Shown: in pieces, positions 1 to 5,059 of the stretch
How positions within the stretch are numbered: the stretch's first letter is position 1
Layout: each line of letters starts with the position of its first letter
Assembly: GCA_900547615.1 (NCBI GenBank)
Contig: URHH01000128.1
Span: forward strand, 1-7,268
From: an uncultured Blautia sp.
GTDB taxonomy: Bacteria; Bacillota; Clostridia; Lachnospirales; Lachnospiraceae
Direction: 5' to 3'
Length of the DNA: 7,268 nt
Notes under the pieces: model-generated
Database searches by the model: none
The model's input: the letters and a program-made list of their open reading frames with translations, nothing else
Told to the model about the DNA's origin: nothing
Position numbers and translations under genes: made by a program

Positions 1-33
1 GCAGATCGGCTTTACAGATGATCTTACTTTCAC
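1..33 (-). CDS. rpmJ: Ribosomal protein L36 (bL36), 5' part only
   Basis: Only the first 11 codons lie in the window. They read VKVRSSVKPIC, with the GTG read as Met, which is the conserved start of bL36 including the first cysteine of its zinc ribbon. L36 is a small protein of the large ribosomal subunit, usually 37-38 residues. The GTG start at 33-31 is chosen because AAGGAGG (41-47) lies 7 nt upstream. In many Firmicutes rpmJ sits between infA and rpsM in the ribosomal protein cluster. Here the gene upstream is hflC, 152 bp away, and a dedicated promoter lies in the gap. The rest of the gene and any rpsM-rpsK-rpsD-rpoA-rplQ genes would lie past the left edge. Identification is firm despite the short stretch because the sequence is so conserved. 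I cannot tell whether this is the only rpmJ copy. Confidence 0.9.
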   Translation of the reverse strand, partial: MKVRSSVKPIC

Positions 34-81
34 TGGAAATCCTCCTTCCGTAAATATAGCATTAAAATCTGCAGTTTCCAG

Positions 82-108
82 GCGCACGTATACATGGTAT
101 ACGCGCGC
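82..108 (-). promoter_or_regulatory. Hairpin at the 5' end of the rpmJ leader
   Basis: Bases 82-93 and 97-108 are inverted repeats. They form a 12-bp stem with one A/C mismatch (86 against 104) and a 3-nt loop at 94-96. No T-run follows on either strand, so it is not an intrinsic terminator. It lies just inside the transcript predicted from the promoter at 118-146, starting within about 4 nt of the likely 5' end and about 50 nt before the rpmJ start codon. Possible roles are protection of the mRNA 5' end or a ribosomal-protein autoregulatory site; both are inference. Confidence 0.6.
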
Positions 109-117
109 TTGCAATAT

Positions 118-165
118 ATATTATCACTGCTTGCCACAAAATGCAAGGATTTTTTTATTTATTTT
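118..165 (-). promoter_or_regulatory. Strong sigma-A-type promoter for rpmJ, with UP-like A-tract
   Basis: On the minus strand, TTGCAT (146-141) and TAATAT (123-118) are separated by exactly 17 bp. The -10 box is preceded by TG plus one base (extended -10). A run of A and T at 149-165, almost all A on this strand, lies directly upstream of the -35 box and looks like an UP element, which is common at strong ribosomal promoters. Transcription would begin near 112-110, giving a leader of about 78 nt before rpmJ. I see no terminator between the hflC stop and this promoter, so hflKC transcripts may also run into rpmJ. Confidence 0.7.
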
Positions 166-185
166 CCCGATCTGCTCACAGGTGA

Positions 186-1052
186 CTATTTTCCCTGGAA
201 AATCTGTGCGATTGGGGAATCTTCTGAAAGGATTACTGTCTTATCTTCACCCTTCATGGAATTTTTCAGCGCGTCCAGACTTCTCACAAAAGAATAGAAC
301 TCGCTTCTCTCCGCTTCCCCGTATGCCTGCGCAAGAATTTTCATATACTCCTGCTCGCCTTCCGCCTCTAAAATTTCAGCCTTCTTTTCCGCCTCTGAAA
401 TTTTAATTGCAATTTCCTTATCTGTCGTATTTCGGATCACCTTCGCCTCAGAGCTTCCCTGTGCCTTATATGTAGCCGCAATATTATCTCTCTCCGAGAT
501 CATACGCTCATATACTGCGTCCTTATTATCTTCCGGAAGGTCAAGCTGCTTTGTTTCGAACATCAGAAGATCCACGCCGTACTGCTCCATATTGTCTCCG
601 ATAGACGCCATAACCGCGTCAGACAGTTCCCCATCCCTGCTTGTGATCACTTCGTCCTGTGTCATGCTGCTGATCACGTTTTTGGTCGCATTATATACGG
701 CTGTGTTAATTCTGCTCTCTCCGCTCTCTATAGAAGAATTTAAGGTCTGTGCAAATTTCAGCGGATTCTCAATCTTCCACAGCACATAGCTGTCGGAAAT
801 CATAGTCTTTTTGTCTTTTGTGATCACATCGGAAGGAGACAGGTCATAGAGAAGCGTCTCTTTTGGAAGCGTTGCCGTCGTTTCCACAAAAGGAATTTTC
901 AGACTGATTCCCGGAGAACTTATAACTCTTTTTACTTTTCCGAACTGGCGCACAAGTTTATACTCATTCTGCGCTGTCACTGTAACAGATGCTGCTGCTC
1001 CGATCAGAACTGCCACACTGCCTAAGATGATAAATAATTTTTTATTTCTCAT
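186..1052 (-). CDS. hflC: HflC, SPFH-domain modulator of FtsH protease
   Basis: The 288-residue product is a typical HflC. Residues 1-5 are basic (MRNKK) and residues 6-23 form one membrane anchor. An SPFH/Band 7 domain follows (about 25-190), then an Ala/Glu-rich coiled coil (about 185-240) and the HflC-type end with FYSFVRSLDALKNSM followed by VILSEDSPI. In E. coli HflC forms a large membrane cage with HflK around the AAA+ protease FtsH and restrains its digestion of membrane proteins; the same role is inferred here. The start is an ATG in an ATGA overlap with the hflK stop, with GGAGG (1060-1064) 7 nt upstream, so the two genes are translationally coupled. The stop is TAG at 188-186. Both genes lie behind the manganese-type riboswitch at 2194-2323. 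Confidence 0.93.
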   Translation of the reverse strand: MRNKKLFIILGSVAVLIGAAASVTVTAQNEYKLVRQFGKVKRVISSPGISLKIPFVETTATLPKETLLYDLSPSDVITKDKKTMISDSYVLWKIENPLKFAQTLNSSIESGESRINTAVYNATKNVISSMTQDEVITSRDGELSDAVMASIGDNMEQYGVDLLMFETKQLDLPEDNKDAVYERMISERDNIAATYKAQGSSEAKVIRNTTDKEIAIKISEAEKKAEILEAEGEQEYMKILAQAYGEAERSEFYSFVRSLDALKNSMKGEDKTVILSEDSPIAQIFQGK

Positions 1053-2095
1053 TGTTTTTCCTCCGTATTATTCTGTCCTGTTGCCGCATCAGAAGCCGGC
1101 TGCTGTTCTGCATCTTCCTTTGCCTCTCCGCTGTTCTCTCCTGAGAACGGCTCGATTGGAAGAAGCTTCTGTACTCCGTCGCCGCTGTCGATAATGATTT
1201 TCATATCCGGCAGAACGTCTTCCATTGCCTCATAAAACATACGCTGCATCGTCACTTCCGGATTTTTGCTGTACTCTTCATACATAGCGTTAAATCTTGC
1301 AACCTCTGCCTCTGCCTCATTGATACGAACCTGCTTCTGGGCTTCTGCGTCCTGAATGATCTGGTCTGCCTGTGCCTCTGCCTCAGGAAGCTTTTCATTT
1401 CTGTATTTATTTGCATTGTTTACTGCCGTTTCTTTTCCCTGCTTTGCAGTTTCCACAGCCTTAAACGCCTTCATAACCTCCTGTGTTGGAGGCTCGGAAT
1501 CCTGGATTGTAATATTTACAAGCTGGATCCCTATATCCTGCGTTTCCAGGCTCTTCATGATCATCTCTTTGATTTTCCCCTGGATCTCACTCTTTCCTGT
1601 TGTGAGCACATCATCTACGTTGTAGCTTGCGATCACCGTACGGATACAGCTCTGGGAAATATTTTTAAGAATCGCCTCCGGCTCTCTGGCAGAATACAGA
1701 TATTTTACAGGATCTGCGATGCGGTATTCCACAAAGAAATCTACATCGATAAAATTATAGTCTGACGTGATCATGATACCTTCCTGATTGACTGTCTCGT
1801 TGCTCTCCATGTCATAACCAATAGGAAATCCCTGAATTGTAGTATTTACTTTCTCCACCTTCTGGATAAACGGTATCTTAAAATGAAGCCCCGTCTCCGT
1901 CACTGCTTTTGGAACACCGAAGGTGGTAAGAACTGCCTGCTCCTGCTCCTGAATCTGATACGTTGCATCTGTTGCCATAATGCCCACTACTGCAAGTCCG
2001 GCAACGCCTGCGATGGCGCGTTTAAAATGTTTTCCGGGCTTCGGCACTTTTACTTTTGAAAACTTGTTGTTTATTCCATTCTGAAATTCGTTCAC
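1049..2095 (-). CDS. hflK: HflK, SPFH-domain modulator of FtsH protease
   Basis: The product has 348 residues from a GTG start. A short basic N-terminal segment is followed by one membrane anchor (about residues 27-42), an SPFH/Band 7 domain (about 47-240), a charged coiled coil rich in Ala, Glu and Gln (about 215-275), the HflK-typical RMFYEAMEDVLPDMKIII, and a low-complexity acidic and Gln/Asn-rich tail. It should assemble with HflC into the membrane complex that controls FtsH access to substrates. GTG at 2095-2093 is chosen because AAGGAGG lies 6 nt upstream. In-frame ATGs at 2113 and 2176 are poorer: the first lies upstream of that site and the second inside the leader's terminator hairpin. 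The stop TGA overlaps the hflC ATG by 4 nt. Expression is probably gated by the riboswitch and terminator in the leader. Confidence 0.92.
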   Translation of the reverse strand: MNEFQNGINNKFSKVKVPKPGKHFKRAIAGVAGLAVVGIMATDATYQIQEQEQAVLTTFGVPKAVTETGLHFKIPFIQKVEKVNTTIQGFPIGYDMESNETVNQEGIMITSDYNFIDVDFFVEYRIADPVKYLYSAREPEAILKNISQSCIRTVIASYNVDDVLTTGKSEIQGKIKEMIMKSLETQDIGIQLVNITIQDSEPPTQEVMKAFKAVETAKQGKETAVNNANKYRNEKLPEAEAQADQIIQDAEAQKQVRINEAEAEVARFNAMYEEYSKNPEVTMQRMFYEAMEDVLPDMKIIIDSGDGVQKLLPIEPFSGENSGEAKEDAEQQPASDAATGQNNTEEKQ

Positions 2096-2101
2096 TGTTT
2101 T

Positions 2102-2108
2102 CCTCCTT
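2102..2108 (-). promoter_or_regulatory. Ribosome binding site that fixes the hflK GTG start
   Basis: AAGGAGG, a full-strength Shine-Dalgarno sequence, ends 6 nt before the GTG at 2095. It lies within the coding frame of the longer possible reading frame, which would otherwise add 27 N-terminal residues. The site argues that those residues are leader RNA, not protein. Confidence 0.85.
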
Positions 2109-2140
2109 CTCATTATGAAAAACTTATTGCTGCTCTTCTG

Positions 2141-2203
2141 AAAGAAAAGAAAAAAAGACTTTTGTCCTGGACACACATTCTCTGTGTCTCAAAACAAAAG
2201 TCT
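2141..2203 (-). terminator. Intrinsic terminator, expression platform of the riboswitch
   Basis: On the minus strand AGACTTTTGT (2203-2194) and ACAAAAGTCT (2165-2156) are perfect 10-bp complements. They enclose a second helix, GACACA with TGTGTC (about 2189-2171), and a 7-nt loop. A T-rich run (2155-2141: seven T, C, four T, C, two or more T) follows at once. The terminator lies 46 nt before the hflK ribosome binding site, in the untranslated leader. Its 5' arm contains the 3' strand of the aptamer's P1 helix, so aptamer and terminator cannot both form. It may also end transcripts reading in from the ribokinase operon. Confidence 0.88.
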
Positions 2204-2323
2204 CGCTGTTTATGTCATATTGCGGGTAATTCTATATACCGTTCTGACGCATATATGTACCATTCTTTTGCGAAAACAAGTCCAGCTTTCCAAAAAATGA
2301 TGGCCGCTACTCCCTTTTCTTTG
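2194..2323 (-). promoter_or_regulatory. yybP-ykoY manganese riboswitch aptamer in the hflK leader
   Basis: The leader matches the yybP-ykoY (Mn2+) class. The 5' conserved block reads AAAAGGGAGTAGCG (2318-2305), like the class signature AAAGGGGAGUAGCG. The 3' block reads AGCGAGACTTTT (2207-2196), like AGCAAGACCUUU of the Lactococcus lactis member. AAAAG (2318-2314) pairs with CTTTT (2200-2196) as P1. Between them lie a long A/T-rich hairpin arm (CCAT near 2304-2301 with ATGG near 2264-2261) and a second arm with ATATGCG, GGTA, TACC and CGCAATAT, followed by TGACATA as in the L. lactis RNA. Members of this class bind Mn2+ and usually turn on manganese exporters. Here the next gene is hflK. The match was made by eye against remembered family sequences, not with a covariance model. 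Confidence 0.88.
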
Positions 2324-2329
2324 TACAAG

Positions 2330-2358
2330 ATATTACCATACTTTTTTCAGAAAATCAA
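2330..2358 (-). promoter_or_regulatory. Promoter of the riboswitch-hflKC leader
   Basis: TTGATT (2358-2353) and TAATAT (2335-2330) on the minus strand are spaced by 17 bp, and the -10 box is extended by TGG. The -35 box overlaps the ribokinase stop codon (2357-2355). The predicted transcription start, near 2323, falls just before the aptamer's first helix, as expected for a riboswitch leader. The box layout and the identical -10 hexamer match the rpmJ promoter. Confidence 0.72.
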
Positions 2359-3233
2359 GCATTTTCTACCTCATTTTTCAGAGGAATCGAGGAGGCAGCT
2401 CCTGGTCTTGAAACGGCGATAGACGATGCCTTTGCCGCCAGGGCAAGTCCCTCCTGCACCGGTTTTCCATCTATAATGGAAGAAATAAAATATCCGGTAA
2501 ACGTATCTCCTGCTGCCGTTGTATCCACTGCCTTTACCTTGTAAATTTCCTGATGATAAATTCCTGTATCGTCCTGGTATACAGAGCCTTCGCTTCCAAG
2601 TGTCAGCACAACAGAAGAGTGCGGATATTTCTCTTTCATTTTCTCCAGGATTTTCTCCGGCTCCTGTTCCCCTGTAATCTGCTCTCCCTCAATTTCATTT
2701 ACAAGAAACAGGCTTACTTTCGTAAGGTCGCATTCCTCAAGAGCGCTGTCGTAGGGAGAAGGATTTAAAATGATCATCATTCCTTTTTCGTATGCGGAAT
2801 CTATGATATAAGAAAGCTCATTGATCTCATTCTGGAGAAGAAGCATATCTCCTTTATCAAAGTTCTCAAGAACCTCATCTACAAAAGCCTTTGTCATACA
2901 GCGGTTTGAGCCGCCAAATAAAAGAATGGAATTCTGTCCGTTTTTATCCACCTGGATCATGGTGTGTCCGCAGGGACCTTCCACTCTTTTTACAAACTGT
3001 GTATTCACCCCGTTTTCTCTGCATGTATCAAGAAGAGCGTCTCCCCCCTCTCCCACAAGACCTGCGTGATATACGGGGATTCCCGCCTTTGCAAGAGCGA
3101 TAGACTGATTTAAGCCCTTTCCTCCGCAAAATACGTTTCTCTCTGATGATGCCAGCGTTTCTCCCGGAATCAGAATATGATCTACCTGATATACATAATC
3201 CACATTCATAGAACCAAAGTTCAATACCTTCAT
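2355..3233 (-). CDS. rbsK: Ribokinase-like PfkB-family sugar kinase
   Basis: The 292-residue product, the usual ribokinase length, should phosphorylate ribose or a related sugar with ATP in the cytoplasm. The N-terminal GSMNVD (residues 7-12) and GGKGLNQ (37-43) are substrate-side PfkB motifs. NPSP (157-160) and VNEIEGE (178-184) fit the ribokinase NPAP and NxxE regions. VDTTAAGDTFTG (236-247) is the second PfkB signature, with the anion hole and probable catalytic base Asp243; AAGD instead of GAGD is normal in ribokinases. SRPGAASSIP near the end is ribokinase-like. The start at 3233 has GGGAGGT (3242-3248) 8 nt upstream. A longer frame from 3275 would overlap the asparaginase gene and lacks this support. 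The gene follows the asparaginase stop by 16 nt, so the two are co-transcribed. The exact sugar is not certain from motifs; no ribose transporter is adjacent. Confidence 0.82.
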   Translation of the reverse strand: MKVLNFGSMNVDYVYQVDHILIPGETLASSERNVFCGGKGLNQSIALAKAGIPVYHAGLVGEGGDALLDTCRENGVNTQFVKRVEGPCGHTMIQVDKNGQNSILLFGGSNRCMTKAFVDEVLENFDKGDMLLLQNEINELSYIIDSAYEKGMMIILNPSPYDSALEECDLTKVSLFLVNEIEGEQITGEQEPEKILEKMKEKYPHSSVVLTLGSEGSVYQDDTGIYHQEIYKVKAVDTTAAGDTFTGYFISSIIDGKPVQEGLALAAKASSIAVSRPGAASSIPLKNEVENA

Positions 3234-3249
3234 ACTGTAATACCTCCCG

Positions 3250-4251
3250 TTAATTAATAGAAACCTCTCCTGCAATATCTACAGAAAAATATTCTCTGAT
3301 CTCCCGAATATCCTCCGTCTGTCCCAACACCCACATAAGCTTTGTAACAGCCGCCTCTGCCGTCATATCATACGCCTGGAGCACTCCGCTTTTTAAGGCT
3401 TTTCTTCCTGTTTCGTACACCGACAGATTACTTCCCTCATATCTGCACTGGCTTCCTGCAAGAATGACCATGCCATTATCAATGGCTTTTCCTGCTGCGC
3501 CGATAAAATCATTTTTCAGAAACGGCATTCCTCCCAGTCCAAACCCTTCCAGATATACGCCTCTATATCCCTGCTCCTGAAGATATTCTAATATCGAAGG
3601 ATTTATCCCCGGATACAGTTTTAGAAGAAATACTTTATCGGAATATGATGTCTGGGGACGAAAAATCCCTTTTTTCTCCACAAGATTTTCTTTTTTTATA
3701 TGAAGTCCGAGAGAACTGATTTCCCCAATATACGGATAGTTAATGCTCTCAAAAGCATCAAAGCTCATGGTGCGTACCTTCGAGGCACGACACCCCAGCA
3801 TGACCTTTCTATTAAATGCTACAAACACTCCGGGACAGCCACTTGCCGCCATATGAATCCCGCAGCGACAGTTTTCCATCGCATCTGCCACAGGATCTGC
3901 AATCGAAAGCTGGCTTCCTGTCACTACTACAGGAATCGATATATTTTGAAGCATAAAGGCAAGCATAGACGCGGTGTAGGCAAGTGTATCTGTACCGTGA
4001 ATCACTGTAATCCCGTGATATTCTCCGCTTCTTTTTCCGATCAGCTCTGCAAGCCTTGCCCAGTCCTCCGGAAAAATATTGGCACTATCAACAGAACAGA
4101 AGTCTTCTGTCTCCAGTTCCAGATTTCTTGATACCATGCGAAGCTCTTCTAACATATCTCTGCTTTGCATTCCCGGCACAAGTCCGTCCTCGCCGTTTAC
4201 AGAGGAAAGGGTTCCTCCTGTGTTGATAATCAGAATTCTTTTTTTTGTCAT
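3250..4251 (-). CDS. ansA: L-asparaginase, type I (AnsA-like)
   Basis: The product has 333 residues, the usual size for this family, and no signal peptide, so it should be a cytoplasmic enzyme hydrolysing asparagine to aspartate and ammonia. NTGGTLSS near the N-terminus supplies the first catalytic threonine (Thr14). HGTDTLAYTASML holds the second Thr-Asp pair (Thr87, Asp88). Lys158 in CRASKVRT fits the conserved catalytic lysine. GSQ at 112-114 is also typical. The start ATG at 4251 is preferred: AAAGGAG (4270-4264) lies 12 nt upstream, a little far. The upstream in-frame ATG at 4284 overlaps the promoter's -10 box and has no ribosome binding site. The gene heads a two-gene operon with the ribokinase-like gene and is divergent from sigK. 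A related glutamyl-tRNA(Gln) amidotransferase GatD is less likely, as no GatE-like partner or N-terminal extension is seen. Confidence 0.88.
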   Translation of the reverse strand: MTKKRILIINTGGTLSSVNGEDGLVPGMQSRDMLEELRMVSRNLELETEDFCSVDSANIFPEDWARLAELIGKRSGEYHGITVIHGTDTLAYTASMLAFMLQNISIPVVVTGSQLSIADPVADAMENCRCGIHMAASGCPGVFVAFNRKVMLGCRASKVRTMSFDAFESINYPYIGEISSLGLHIKKENLVEKKGIFRPQTSYSDKVFLLKLYPGINPSILEYLQEQGYRGVYLEGFGLGGMPFLKNDFIGAAGKAIDNGMVILAGSQCRYEGSNLSVYETGRKALKSGVLQAYDMTAEAAVTKLMWVLGQTEDIREIREYFSVDIAGEVSIN

Positions 4252-4282
4252 CTTATTTTTCTGCTCCTTTTGTAATGACTTC

Positions 4283-4311
4283 ATTATATCTGTCTTTTTC
4301 AGAATTTACAA
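4283..4311 (-). promoter_or_regulatory. Sigma-A-type promoter of the asparaginase-ribokinase operon
   Basis: TTGTAA (4311-4306) and a perfect TATAAT (4288-4283) are separated by 17 bp on the minus strand. Transcription should start near 4277, only about 25 nt before the ATG, with the ribosome binding site in between. Confidence 0.7.
4288..4297 (-). promoter_or_regulatory. Possible SpoIIID binding site
   Basis: AAAGACAGAT on the minus strand fits the B. subtilis SpoIIID consensus WWRRACARNY as I remember it. It lies between the -35 and -10 boxes of the asparaginase promoter and about 67 bp upstream of the likely sigK transcription start. SpoIIID activates sigK in B. subtilis and C. difficile. 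The consensus is short and degenerate, so a chance match is quite possible. Confidence 0.28.
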
Positions 4312-4329
4312 TAAATAATGTGGAAAAGC

Positions 4330-4357
4330 ACAAATTTCTCTTTCTCCACATAGACTA
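4330..4357 (+). promoter_or_regulatory. Sigma-K-type promoter upstream of sigK
   Basis: AC (4330-4331) and CATAGACTA (4349-4357) are spaced by 17 bp. This fits the sigma-K consensus of AC at -35 and CATAnnnTA at -10. The -10 box also resembles the sigma-E form CATACAAT, but I see no good sigma-E -35 element at the right distance. TGTGGA (4320-4325) and TCCACA (4345-4350) form an inverted repeat across the promoter that might be an operator or chance. The sigK ribosome binding site follows at 4374-4377. Confidence 0.55.
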
Positions 4358-4384
4358 TATAGAAATCCCCTTTGAGGCAGAATT

Positions 4385-5014
4385 TTGAAAACCTTCTTAA
4401 AACCATTGACCTCTTCGGAGGAGAAATTGTACTTAAAACGATACCGAGAGGGCGATTTGGAAGCAAAGAATATCCTGATTGAACGAAATCTCCGTCTCGT
4501 TGCCCACGTTGTCAAAAAATATCAGAACACAGACGAAGATATGGACGATCTGATTTCCATCGGTACCATAGGACTTATCAAGGCAGTCTCCACTTTTGAC
4601 ATGAAAAAGTCAGCCCGCCTTTCCACATACGCCGCCCGCTGCATTGATAATGAACTTTTAATGATGCTCCGTTCCAGAAAAAAGCGCGCCAGAGAAGTCT
4701 CTCTTTATGAACCAATCGGAACAGACCGGGAAGGAAATGAGATCAATCTTCTGGACGTGATCGAAAGCGAGTCGGTTGATATTGTGGAGGAATGCTTTAT
4801 CCGTGAAAACACTTCCTATCTTCTTCATTCTATGAGATGCGTCCTGTCGGAAAAGGAATATCAGGTGATCTGCTTCCGTTACGGACTTTTCGGTGTTCCT
4901 GAAAAAACGCAACGGGAAATCGCACAGAAGCTTTCCATCAGCCGCTCCTATGTATCCCGCATTGAAAAAAATGCGCTTTTAAAGCTTCGGGATCTTTTCC
5001 CCGAAAATGTATAA
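4385..5014 (+). CDS. sigK: Sporulation sigma factor SigK, without pro-sequence
   Basis: The 209-residue protein is a sigma-70 family member of the SigK type, which directs late gene expression in the mother cell during sporulation. Residues 1-9 (MKTFLKPLT) match the mature N-terminus of SigK. Region 2 spans about 25-105, with ERNLRLVAHVVKKY and DDLISIGTIGLIKAVSTFD for core and -10 recognition. The region 4 helix-turn-helix is at about 174-205, with TQREIAQKLSISRSYVSRIE. The start is TTG at 4385, with GAGG (4374-4377) 7 nt upstream and an in-frame stop at 4373-4375. This leaves no room for the 20-residue pro-sequence of Bacillus pro-sigma-K. The gene is continuous, with no skin-like insertion. 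SigE is an alternative, but the start and the region 4 sequence fit SigK better. It is the only plus-strand gene and is followed directly by a hairpin. Confidence 0.88.
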   Translation: MKTFLKPLTSSEEKLYLKRYREGDLEAKNILIERNLRLVAHVVKKYQNTDEDMDDLISIGTIGLIKAVSTFDMKKSARLSTYAARCIDNELLMMLRSRKKRAREVSLYEPIGTDREGNEINLLDVIESESVDIVEECFIRENTSYLLHSMRCVLSEKEYQVICFRYGLFGVPEKTQREIAQKLSISRSYVSRIEKNALLKLRDLFPENV

Positions 5015-5049
5015 GCCGCCGCCGACAGATTTCTCTGTTGGCAGCGGCT
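5014..5049. terminator. Hairpin terminator between convergent sigK and trhP
   Basis: AGCCGC (5014-5019) pairs with GCGGCT (5044-5049), and GCCGACAGA (5021-5029) pairs with TCTGTTGGC (5034-5042) including one G-T wobble, closing a 4-nt loop. The stem starts in the last base of the sigK stop. On the plus strand a T-rich but interrupted stretch (CTCTGTTCTCTT) follows; on the minus strand TATACATTTTC follows. The U-tracts are weak, but the very stable stem between two converging genes suggests it serves both. Confidence 0.7.
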
Positions 5050-5059
5050 CTCTGTTCTC

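Noticed and set aside
30..95. A 21-codon minus-strand reading frame starting ATG in the leader hairpin loop and ending in TGA that overlaps the rpmJ GTG
   Set aside because: It has no ribosome binding site, starts inside the stem-loop and encodes nothing recognisable. The overlap with rpmJ is tidy but could be chance, so it is not listed as a gene.
130..160. Possible plus-strand terminator: CTTGC/GCAAG stem followed by a T-run
   Set aside because: The stem is only 5 bp with an 8-nt loop, and no plus-strand gene precedes it. The same bases are better explained as the -35 box and A-rich upstream element of the rpmJ promoter.
179..188. Small palindrome TCACCTGTGA at the hflC stop as an hflC terminator
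   Set aside because: Four-base arms with no following U-run on the minus strand; far too weak.
2162..2422. An 86-codon plus-strand open frame across the riboswitch region
   Set aside because: It lies antisense to the aptamer and terminator and to the end of the ribokinase gene. The RNA structure explains the sequence and the peptide is unremarkable.
3233..3275. Longer ribokinase start at 3275, overlapping the asparaginase end
   Set aside because: The added residues are not kinase-like, and ATG 3233 has GGGAGGT at the right distance.
3700..4131. A 143-codon plus-strand open frame opposite the asparaginase gene
   Set aside because: It is antisense to a well-conserved enzyme, has no family resemblance and no ribosome binding site that I can see. 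The other open frames opposite real genes were dismissed for the same reasons.
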